The translations under genes were made by a program, and so were the position numbers. A stretch of DNA of 64,000 bases from JAQWRV01 sp045564915 (GTDB lineage: Bacteria; Pseudomonadota; Alphaproteobacteria; Rhodospirillales; Rhodospirillaceae), in the NCBI GenBank assembly GCA_045564915.1, contig JBJLGL010000014.1:62001-126000 (forward strand). Direction: 5' to 3'. The stretch's first letter is position 1. Each line of letters opens with the position of its first letter. Below are positions 17,429-25,243 of this stretch, piece after piece. The notes beneath the pieces are model-generated. The model did not search any database. It saw nothing but the letters and a program-made list of their open reading frames with translations, and was not told the DNA's origin.

Positions 17429-18630
17429 AACACAAAGAGGCACAATACGTCGTAATTAAAAGACAGCTACGCTCTAGGAGTGTAGTGGCTTTAGCGTGCG
17501 CACTGCTTACATCCTGTGCTTCTTCCCCAAACAGCCCAAACACCGTCGCAAGGTCCGGTGACGGCGTAAGCGGCACTGGCCTAGTGGCTCAGATTAAAGA
17601 CAACGGCGACGGCGTTGGTGGTACCGGCATTACAGCTCGCATTGGAGGTGATGGTATTGGCGGCACAGGTGTTGTTGGAACTATCTCCGGATTCGGAAGC
17701 ATAGTCGTCAACGGTCTGAAACTACAATACAACATAGGCACCGCTGTTGAGAGTGACGGCCGCCCCGCTGCACTTACGGACCTCCGTGTCGGCCAGGTTA
17801 TCGAAGCCGTTGCCGAGCGGCATAGCCGTGGCGGCCTGCAGCTAGAGCGTCTTGAAATTCGCCACGCTGTAACAGGACCAATCTCGGAAATTGATCATAA
17901 TGGAGAACGTCTCGTAGTGCTTGGGCAGACCGTGCAAGTAAATCTAGCCGGTGACAGAAAACAGAATGCAGCTTTCGCGGGCCTTAAGATTGGTGATGTA
18001 GTTCGCGTTTCGGGGCTCCGTTTGGAAGATGGCGTAATTATTGCGTCGCGCCTCGACCAATCTAATGAGGATACCCCCATGCTGATCCGCGGACCGGTTT
18101 CTTCAGTGGCGGGTGACTTTATCACTATCGGTGGCTTGGATATTAGTCTTGCAGGCGCGGCACTTGCTGACACCTTAACCACTGGCGGCAGAGCATTCGT
18201 CTCCGGCCGCATGCTCGACAACACTTTTGCCGCTGACGTAGTTATGGCTAAGGAAGCTCTACCGTTCGATAATACGGTTTCTCATGTCTCTCTCGAGGGT
18301 TATGTGCCGAAAGCTAAAGAACCAATTCTTAATATTCAGGGTGTGCCAGTTTCAGGAGTAGAACTTCCAAGTGATGTAAAAGCTGGTGACCGTATCATTG
18401 TTACCGGCCGAATTAGCGCTAGCGGTAGCATCGTAGTTCGCGAGATAGAGAGAGCACGAACAGTCATTACTGTTCTGCGACCATCTCAAATAATGCGACC
18501 ATCTCAAATGCGGCCTGCGACTATTGAGAGGCCCGAGCGGATTGAGCGACCAACCACTCTTGAACGACCAGCAGTGCCAGAGCGCCCAAGACGAGAACGC
18601 CCGCAAAGCTATCGTCCTCCAATGGTATAG
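17425..18630 (+). CDS. DUF5666-containing lipoprotein
   Basis: 401 residues. A basic N-terminus and hydrophobic stretch lead to the lipobox LLTSC with Cys at about 31, so it is probably a lipoprotein. After the Cys come three glycine-rich repeats of pattern GDG[VI]xGTG (about residues 45-85), which I associate with DUF5666 proteins. Several OB-like DUF5666 beta modules follow (GTISGFGSIVVNGLKLQY, LRVGQVIEAVAER, LKIGDVVRVSGLR, VKAGDRIIVTGRI). The last 50 residues are a proline-arginine tail with repeated ERP/RPSQ units. It is coupled to the DUF6502 gene and convergent with the beta-barrel gene. Function is unknown. Confidence 0.85.
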   Translation: MKHKEAQYVVIKRQLRSRSVVALACALLTSCASSPNSPNTVARSGDGVSGTGLVAQIKDNGDGVGGTGITARIGGDGIGGTGVVGTISGFGSIVVNGLKLQYNIGTAVESDGRPAALTDLRVGQVIEAVAERHSRGGLQLERLEIRHAVTGPISEIDHNGERLVVLGQTVQVNLAGDRKQNAAFAGLKIGDVVRVSGLRLEDGVIIASRLDQSNEDTPMLIRGPVSSVAGDFITIGGLDISLAGAALADTLTTGGRAFVSGRMLDNTFAADVVMAKEALPFDNTVSHVSLEGYVPKAKEPILNIQGVPVSGVELPSDVKAGDRIIVTGRISASGSIVVREIERARTVITVLRPSQIMRPSQMRPATIERPERIERPTTLERPAVPERPRRERPQSYRPPMV

Positions 18631-18645
18631 GATGGTAGCGCTATA

Positions 18646-19446
18646 TCAGGGAAAGCGATAAACGAGAGTAATACCGCCGCCGGCATCGGGACTGTTCTCC
18701 GAGAATCCTACAATGCTATATATATTCAGCGACCATTCTTCAGTAAAGCGAACGTTAAGATAAGCCAGGCCCTCTTGTAAATCAGGGGAGCCTCTCAGCG
18801 AAGATTGCCGGTAGTCGAAAGACAATCCAGTCGCAATGTTTTCTGACCAAGAGGACTGAAGACCAACGCTGCCATAGACTGTGTTTCGAAGTGTAAAACC
18901 AGCTGGTACGCCAGTCCATTTATAGCCAAGTGTGGCGAATGGAATAAATTGTCCAATGGCCTGAGCAATATCGACTTGGACAGATGCATCAGACTTTCCC
19001 GTCCCTAACCCCGCGCCGAAACTAGCCGTTGGCACTTTTACTCGTGCCGTGAAATCGAGAAAAAGGCCCAAATTATATAGCTGCTCAAAGCTGTACATCA
19101 TTGAAAGGGATAAATCTCCCAAACCGGCGGCACTCTCCGTATTACGTATGCCGACTGACCCACCATCTATACCGTCGAGAATAATCGCTGGACCAGCGAC
19201 GTTGAGCCATGGCAATACGGCTTTAGCGGTCCATGGGCCGCGCTGGGCCTTAAATGAAACAGGCATATATAGTATTTCTGTTCTCTCATCAGCACCGTAA
19301 GTGCCAGAGGTATAATCCATACCTAGACTGACCTCATATTGTGGCTCGTTTTCTTGTCCCAGAAAGGAAGCATCTTCCTGAGCCTGCGCCGAGGATGAAG
19401 CCAACATAAATATTATTACTTTAAGCCGAATAATTTTTACCGCCAT
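18646..19446 (-). CDS. outer-membrane beta-barrel protein (phenol MetA-like family)
   Basis: About 266 residues from the ATG at 19446, which gives a clean signal peptide (MAVKIIRLKVIIFMLASSSA, cleavage after AQA); the longer frame to 19524 adds a sequence unlike a signal. The mature chain has alternating amphipathic beta strands, many aromatic and glycine residues, and ends in phenylalanine-proline (LVYRFP), as outer-membrane barrels do. Segments such as RVKVPTASFGAGLGTGKSDASV are like the putative MetA-pathway phenol-degradation transporter family. The 3' end lies 15 bp from the convergent DUF5666 gene. Transport substrate unknown. Confidence 0.75.
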   Translation of the reverse strand: MAVKIIRLKVIIFMLASSSAQAQEDASFLGQENEPQYEVSLGMDYTSGTYGADERTEILYMPVSFKAQRGPWTAKAVLPWLNVAGPAIILDGIDGGSVGIRNTESAAGLGDLSLSMMYSFEQLYNLGLFLDFTARVKVPTASFGAGLGTGKSDASVQVDIAQAIGQFIPFATLGYKWTGVPAGFTLRNTVYGSVGLQSSWSENIATGLSFDYRQSSLRGSPDLQEGLAYLNVRFTEEWSLNIYSIVGFSENSPDAGGGITLVYRFP

Positions 19447-19550
19447 ATTAACCCAGCCGAGATTACGCCACATATTGTTTATAATCATAGCATAGCCTTG
19501 AAGGAAACGCCGCCTAGACAGCATCCGAGAATAGTCCGTACTGTGATGGC

Positions 19551-19781
19551 ATGAAGAGATTCTCTCTAATTGCCGTGTTATTTATGTGCGTAGTTACATG
19601 GTTCTTTCATTCTGCATTATTGGGTATCACACCGAGCGTGGGATTAGCATCTTTCCACAACCAAGCTGCAGCCTTGATACACGTGAAAAACATGCATCTA
19701 ATCGGTGTAAACGAAAGCGTCCTGGGCTACCATCAGGAAGATGACATAATTCCCTATCACAGCATTTCGGTAACAGAATGA
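19551..19781 (+). CDS. small membrane-anchored or secreted hypothetical protein
   Basis: 76 residues. The first 25 are strongly hydrophobic after a basic start (MKRFSLIAVLFMCVV...), a signal anchor or signal peptide; the rest is polar without recognisable motifs. Its stop overlaps the start of the following binding-protein gene by four bases (ATGA), which favours a real, coupled gene. No convincing ribosome site precedes the ATG, so support is moderate. Confidence 0.4.
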   Translation: MKRFSLIAVLFMCVVTWFFHSALLGITPSVGLASFHNQAAALIHVKNMHLIGVNESVLGYHQEDDIIPYHSISVTE

Positions 19782-21292
19782 AGCTGCTGAAAAACACTCT
19801 GAATATATTAGCCTTATGTATGTGCCACCACGGCATACTGTCGGCCCAGACCGTTGATGAGTTTAGGATCGGTATGATTGCTATGCCTCCGGCTCAAGGC
19901 AATCCCTACTTCACCACAGGCACCACGCCTCATATGTTCTACCCCGCAATCTACGATACGCTGACCCGCGTCAACGAGAAAGGCGATGTTGAACCACAGA
20001 TTGCCATACACTGGGCACAAATCGATAGGCTGACATGGACCCTGGACATTCGCCAAGGCGCATCGTTTTCCAACGGGGAACCAATTAATGCGGAGACCGT
20101 TGTCTCAACTTTCAAAGCTTTCAGCCGAGACGACTTTACTACGTTCAGTCTACCACGGGAGTTTGATTTTATTGCAGGAATGCGTGCTCTCAACAATAAG
20201 ACAGTTGAGATCACTACCATTGCCCCCCAAGCCCTGCTACCGCGTTATATGTCTTTCTTTTACTTATTACCGCCTAATCATGTAGCAAAAAATGGTTCTC
20301 CGGGATTGGCATCTGACCCTATTGGTTCCGGGCCATTTTTAGTTGAGACTTGGTTAGCACAACGCATTTTGTTGCATTACAACCCGACTTCTTGGCGCCC
20401 GCCTAAGGTTAACCAGCTGGAAGCGCTCGCCCTTCCACAATCCACAACTCGCCTACAGGCTTTGGCATCAGGTCGTATCGATGTCGCAATCAACCTTGGT
20501 CCCGATGATAAAGACACACTGGACGCGCACGGCCTGCGCCTCCAGGCGCGCAACCCTGTGCGTGTCTCAGTGATCGCCCTGAACACACAGACAGAAGGGT
20601 CACCATTCACTGATGTGCGTCTGCGTCAGGCTATGAATTATGCGGTTAACAAGAAGGCAATGACTGAGTCTCTGATGGGCGGTGAGGTTGAACCAGCTAG
20701 CCAGCCAACACCGCGTAATGCTATCGGCTTTGACCCTACACTCAGGCCCTACCCTTACGATGTGGATAAGGCAAGAGCATTGATGGCCGATGCAGGCATG
20801 GCAGAAGGATTCAGTGTGATCTTCGAGGTCGTAGCTGGCGCCAGTAGCTCAAATGATGCTGTAATGCAGCAAATCGCAGCTGACCTCGCAAAGATAAATG
20901 TAAGGGCCGAAGTCCGGCCAATTATGTACAGCCAAGTAGTATCAAAAATGCACCAGGGTGGCTGGGATGGCCACATGTTTGCAGTCGATTTTGCAACAGG
21001 GCCAACGATGGATGGTTTAAGGCCAATCCGGCTGCATTCCTGTGCTTGGAGCACCCCATGGTACTGTGATTCATTTTCTCAGAATTTATATGAGCAAGCC
21101 AAGATTGCACCCACTCGGGAGGCTCGTGTGACGCTAACCCAACAGGTGATTAAACGATATCGTGATGAAGCGACGACAATACTTCTGTTCCCTATCTTAG
21201 GCATGGATGGTCTGGGTCCTAGAGTTAAAACCTGGGCCACGCTCAACGATCGACCTATCTATCAGCTGGCTGAATTAATTTCTGACAGATAG
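19778..21292 (+). CDS. ABC transporter substrate-binding protein, family 5 (oligopeptide/dipeptide type)
   Basis: 504 residues with an N-terminal signal-like segment (LNILALCMCHHGILSAQ). The chain is of the SBP_bac_5 type: MFYPAIYDTLTRVNEKGDVEPQIA near the start, WTLDIRQGASFSNGEPINAETVV, DPIGSGPFLVETW, and DVRLRQAMNYAVNKKAM in the second half. In the periplasm such proteins deliver peptides, nickel or other solutes to an ABC permease. No permease or ATPase genes adjoin it, so it is an orphan and must share a transporter elsewhere or act as a sensor. Confidence 0.92.
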   Translation: MKLLKNTLNILALCMCHHGILSAQTVDEFRIGMIAMPPAQGNPYFTTGTTPHMFYPAIYDTLTRVNEKGDVEPQIAIHWAQIDRLTWTLDIRQGASFSNGEPINAETVVSTFKAFSRDDFTTFSLPREFDFIAGMRALNNKTVEITTIAPQALLPRYMSFFYLLPPNHVAKNGSPGLASDPIGSGPFLVETWLAQRILLHYNPTSWRPPKVNQLEALALPQSTTRLQALASGRIDVAINLGPDDKDTLDAHGLRLQARNPVRVSVIALNTQTEGSPFTDVRLRQAMNYAVNKKAMTESLMGGEVEPASQPTPRNAIGFDPTLRPYPYDVDKARALMADAGMAEGFSVIFEVVAGASSSNDAVMQQIAADLAKINVRAEVRPIMYSQVVSKMHQGGWDGHMFAVDFATGPTMDGLRPIRLHSCAWSTPWYCDSFSQNLYEQAKIAPTREARVTLTQQVIKRYRDEATTILLFPILGMDGLGPRVKTWATLNDRPIYQLAELISDR

Positions 21293-21562
21293 TTTGGTGA
21301 ACATATCGCAAGGTTGAGGTATATGTTCAATGCCCACTAACTTTCCAGATTGAATTGTATCCCCGCTATTTTGCGATAGATATATCGATATTTTAGCCGG
21401 CATAGCACAATACCCCATCAACAAGGGGATACCCAATAATCAGATAAACACTGCAAGGGGACAAAGTAAGTGCGGCTATCAGAAAATTAGAGATTCGCTA
21501 ATAAGAGATTAGAAATTCCAAGGTAATCAATAATTCAGAGAAGAGAAGACGTAGCAATATAC
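21293..21562. other. 270-bp convergent intergenic region
   Basis: The stretch between the binding protein and the glycosyltransferase is AT-rich. It contains a small inverted repeat (CCCC-N8-GGGG near 21412-21427) but no T-tracted terminator and no coding sequence that I can support. Confidence 0.4.
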
Positions 21563-22351
21563 TCATCCACCCATGATTTTTCTGACATGAGCAAGACGGG
21601 CCTCCACAACACGCGCCATATCGTCTGTCATCACAAAACCGTCCTCAGCTCCCTCCTCTTTGACCTTTGCATTCCATTCACCCATAGACATTAATAGTTT
21701 CTCACGTTGCCGGTCTAGAGCATTACCAGGAGAAACAAACTGCTCACATGTTTCCACTTCTATCTTTTCATGAGCGGCTACATCCCGTAAACACATACGA
21801 TACAATGTGTCTTCCGAGCGGTAGGTACGGAAGTCTGGTTCCTCGGCAAAGCCAAGAATCATGTCATGCCATACGCGACGCACACAAAAGTTGATAGGGT
21901 TAGACTCATCAAGAGACCGTCGCCATTGTTCATGCATTGCCATATCGATATGCATCTTTGTAAAAACGTAGCCTAGGTCATCCCGTTCCAGTAAATGCTC
22001 AAGACAAACAGAAACGTGATTAGGGTAAAACACATCATCAGAGTCTAGAAAAAATAGATAGGCACCTGTTGTTTGCCGCACACCTTCGTTACGGGCAGAG
22101 CCAGGGCCACGGTTCTCTGAATAGGTGACAAGTTTTATGTCAGGGTTTTGTTCAGCCCATAGATTTATTATTTTGCGAGTGTTGTCTGTGGAAACATCGT
22201 CCACCACAGCTATCTCTGCAATGAGGTCAGGAAGGACACTTCGTGCTTGTTCTACTGAGTCCACAGCACTTTGTAGGGTGCGTTCAAGTGTCTTTGCGGC
22301 ATTGTAAGCAGGAATGACGACAGAAATACTGGGGGACCGCAGAGAAGGCAT
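21563..22351 (-). CDS. family 2 glycosyltransferase
   Basis: 262 residues with a GT-A fold. The N-terminal strand SISVVIPAYNAA, the acidic pair in VVDDVSTDN (residues 51-52) and the metal-binding DSDD (103-106, in FLDSDDVFYP) are diagnostic of GT2 enzymes that use nucleotide-diphosphate sugars. No membrane segment is evident. It lies downstream of lpd on the same strand with a 138-bp gap, so it is probably an independent gene. Donor and acceptor are unknown. Confidence 0.9.
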   Translation of the reverse strand: MPSLRSPSISVVIPAYNAAKTLERTLQSAVDSVEQARSVLPDLIAEIAVVDDVSTDNTRKIINLWAEQNPDIKLVTYSENRGPGSARNEGVRQTTGAYLFFLDSDDVFYPNHVSVCLEHLLERDDLGYVFTKMHIDMAMHEQWRRSLDESNPINFCVRRVWHDMILGFAEEPDFRTYRSEDTLYRMCLRDVAAHEKIEVETCEQFVSPGNALDRQREKLLMSMGEWNAKVKEEGAEDGFVMTDDMARVVEARLAHVRKIMGG

Positions 22352-22489
22352 AGGTTTATCTGTATATTCTTTCTATCATACCTGAATTTATTCCAGGCTT
22401 ACTGAGGTAACAAAAGGTTTGGGCTTTATTGACCTAAATAGCACAGCCAGACAATCTCTTCGTGCCTATATCCTAAGTCATTACACTCC

Positions 22490-23914
22490 CTAAATATGAA
22501 TAGGTCGCTCACCTACAGCCAAAGCAGCCTCTTTCAACGCTTCACCCAATTGAGGATGAGCATGGCAGGTACGAGCAATGTCTTCCGCAGAGGCTTTAAA
22601 CTCCATGCCGACAGAAATCTCCATGATGAGATCGCCAGCCGCAGGGCCAATGATATGACAACCTAATAATTCATCGGAATCCGCATCAGCCAAAATTTTC
22701 ACAAACCCGTCAGCATCCCCATTAGAACGGGCGCGGGAGTTTGCGGTAAAGGGAAACCTACCAGATTTATACTTAATCCCATCCTCTTTGAGTTGTTCTT
22801 CGGTCCTACCTACACCAGCCACTTCCGGCCAAGTGTATACCACCGAGGCTATAGCATCATAATTGATATGCGGTGTCTGCCCGGCAATGGATTCTGCTAC
22901 CACCACACCTTCGTCTTCAGCCTTATGGGCGAGCATCATACCGCCAATGACATCGCCAATAGCAAAGATGCCCTCTACATTGGTCTGAAAGTGGTCGTCC
23001 ACCTCTATGAAACCACTATCAGATACATTGACTCCAATCTTGTCGAGACCCAACCCCTCACAGTGCGGACGGCGCCCTATAGCTACCAGCACCACATCGG
23101 CATCTATGGTTTCAACATCACCCCCCTTAGATGGCTCAACCTTAAGCGAGACGCCGGTTTTCGTGGTCCTCGCCCCCGTAACTTTAGCTCCGAGCTTAAA
23201 TTGAAGTCCCTGCTTCTCAAGAATGCGTTGCATATTCTTGCGTACTTCGCCGTCCATAGGGGGAAGAATAAAATCAAGAAACTCAACAACCGTCACTTCA
23301 GCGCCGAGACGACGCCACACAGACCCCATTTCTAGACCAATTACACCAGCACCAATTATGACCATAGACTTTGGCACCTTGTTTAGCTCAAGCGCGCCAG
23401 TTGAGCTGACAATTCTCTCCTCATCAATATCAACACCAGATAATGGCGCAACTTCTGAGCCGGTAGCAACAATGATATTCCTAGCAGTATACTTAACAGC
23501 CTTTCTCTCTCCCGGACGCTTTACGGTAACCTCATGAGCCCCAAGTGCTGTTTTTGTAATACTGCCAAGACCTTTGATGTATTCAACTTTATTCTTCTTG
23601 AACAGAAACTCGATGCCCTGAGTGAGCTGAGTGACCACATTTTTCTTGCGGCGCATCATGGTTTTGAGATCGAGGCTTAACCCGTCCACTTTGATACCGT
23701 GTTCTTCAAAGTGATTGTTTGCTTCGTCATACAAATGAGAAGATTGCAATAGTGCTTTCGAAGGAATACAGCCGACGTTAAGACAAGTACCCCCCAGTGA
23801 CCCACGGCTTTCGACACAAGCCGTCCTCAATCCCAATTGAGCTGCACGAATTGCACTAACGTAACCGCCCGGGCCGCCCCCAATCACTATAATATCAAAT
23901 AAGGAGTCACTCAT
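22490..23914 (-). CDS. lpd: dihydrolipoyl dehydrogenase (E3)
   Basis: 474 residues. The FAD site is IGGGPGG (11-17), the redox disulfide is C44-LNVG-C49 in GGTCLNVGCIPSKALL, the NAD site is GAGVIGLEMGSVW, and the C-terminal HAHPQLGEALKEAAL carries the His-Glu active-site pair. It reoxidises the lipoyl arm of the 2-oxoglutarate dehydrogenase complex. It is the last gene of the sucA-sucB-lpd unit (12 bp after sucB), the usual alphaproteobacterial order, which argues that this copy serves 2-oxoglutarate dehydrogenase. Confidence 0.97.
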   Translation of the reverse strand: MSDSLFDIIVIGGGPGGYVSAIRAAQLGLRTACVESRGSLGGTCLNVGCIPSKALLQSSHLYDEANNHFEEHGIKVDGLSLDLKTMMRRKKNVVTQLTQGIEFLFKKNKVEYIKGLGSITKTALGAHEVTVKRPGERKAVKYTARNIIVATGSEVAPLSGVDIDEERIVSSTGALELNKVPKSMVIIGAGVIGLEMGSVWRRLGAEVTVVEFLDFILPPMDGEVRKNMQRILEKQGLQFKLGAKVTGARTTKTGVSLKVEPSKGGDVETIDADVVLVAIGRRPHCEGLGLDKIGVNVSDSGFIEVDDHFQTNVEGIFAIGDVIGGMMLAHKAEDEGVVVAESIAGQTPHINYDAIASVVYTWPEVAGVGRTEEQLKEDGIKYKSGRFPFTANSRARSNGDADGFVKILADADSDELLGCHIIGPAAGDLIMEISVGMEFKASAEDIARTCHAHPQLGEALKEAALAVGERPIHI

Positions 23915-23926
23915 AATTGCTCAACC

Positions 23927-25162
23927 TTACACGCCGTAAAGCATGCGGGCTGGGTCCTCGAGGCATTGCTTAACTCTTACCAGGAAAGTCACTGCTTCGC
24001 GCCCGTCGATAATGCGGTGGTCGTAAGACAATGCCAGATACATCATCGGCCGCGCCACGATTGAGCCATCGGGCATAACCATTGCACGCTGGGTGATATT
24101 ATGCATGCCAAGGATAGCGGACTGTGGGCTATTAAGAATCGGTGTCGATAACATGGAGCCGTAGACACCGCCATTAGAAATAGTGAATGTGCCGCCCGTC
24201 ATCTCCTCAACAGTCAGTTTTCCATCGCGGGCCTTGCGGCCGTAGCCAGAAATATCTGCTTCAATTTCAGCAAGACCTTTGAGATCACAATCACGCACTA
24301 CGGGAACAACTAAGCCCTGCGGTGTACCGACAGCAACACCAATATCATAATAGTTCTTGTAAACGATCTCTTTCTCTTCAATAGATGCATTGACTGCCGG
24401 TAGTTCCTTAAGAGCCGTGACACAGGCCTTAGCAAAGAAGGACATAAAACCGAGCTTTATGCCGTTCTTCTTGACAAATTCATCCTGGTATTGCCTGCGA
24501 GCATTCATAACCGCGCTCATATCCACTTCGTTAAAAGTGGTTAACATTGCAGCCGTGTCTTGCGCCTCTTTCAGGCGCGCAGCAATACTGCGTCGGAGCC
24601 GAGTCATTTTAACGCGCTCCTCTCTAGGAGCACGATTAGGTACTGTAGGCGGGTTCATACCCTCAGGGCCAGACGACACAAACTGTAATACATCACCCTT
24701 AGTCAGACGGCCATTCTTGCCAGTAGAAGGAATAGTCTTAGGGTCTAAATTATGTTCATCGACCAAGCGGCGTACTGATGGCGCGAGTGGATAGTCGGCA
24801 GTTAAAGAAACTGAAGGAATTAACTTTGCAGTACGCATTTCTTGCTCAGCTGCTTCTCGTGTAGGCGCAGCCGCTGGTTCTTTTTTCTCTGGTGCAGACG
24901 CTACCGTCGGAGCATTGCCGCTTGCTCCTTCAGCTAATCTAGCTAGAAGTGCGCCGACTTCAACATCTTCTCCCTCCTGAGCTACAATTTCTTCGAGTGC
25001 ACCAGCAACCGGTGACGGCACTTCCACCGTTACTTTATCAGTCTCGAGTTCTACTAGTGGCTCATCAATAGAAATAGAATCGCCAACACGCTTAAACCAT
25101 TTAGCAATGGTTGCTTCGCTGACCGACTCACCTAGTTGTGGTACCTTGATTTCAGTTGACAT
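23927..25162 (-). CDS. sucB: 2-oxoglutarate dehydrogenase E2, dihydrolipoyl succinyltransferase
   Basis: About 411 residues from the ATG at 25162, which has GAGG upstream; an ATG at 25201 would add 13 non-family residues. Domains in order are: a lipoyl domain with the lipoylated Lys43 in ELETDKVTVEV, an Ala/Pro/Glu linker, a peripheral subunit-binding domain (LAPSVRRLVDEHNL), and the catalytic core ending in SYDHRIIDGREAV with the catalytic His and Asp. It transfers the succinyl group to CoA. It lies between sucA and lpd on the minus strand. Confidence 0.97.
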   Translation of the reverse strand: MSTEIKVPQLGESVSEATIAKWFKRVGDSISIDEPLVELETDKVTVEVPSPVAGALEEIVAQEGEDVEVGALLARLAEGASGNAPTVASAPEKKEPAAAPTREAAEQEMRTAKLIPSVSLTADYPLAPSVRRLVDEHNLDPKTIPSTGKNGRLTKGDVLQFVSSGPEGMNPPTVPNRAPREERVKMTRLRRSIAARLKEAQDTAAMLTTFNEVDMSAVMNARRQYQDEFVKKNGIKLGFMSFFAKACVTALKELPAVNASIEEKEIVYKNYYDIGVAVGTPQGLVVPVVRDCDLKGLAEIEADISGYGRKARDGKLTVEEMTGGTFTISNGGVYGSMLSTPILNSPQSAILGMHNITQRAMVMPDGSIVARPMMYLALSYDHRIIDGREAVTFLVRVKQCLEDPARMLYGV

Positions 25163-25243
25163 GGCGTCCTCGGTTTTCTCTGTATGGTCCGGCAGTGCCA
25201 AGACCGTATTTTTTTAAAGGGCGAAGAACTTTCTTATGTGACT

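Noticed and set aside
21405..21435. CCCC-N8-GGGG inverted repeat as a terminator
   Set aside because: Only four paired bases and no T tract; too weak to call.
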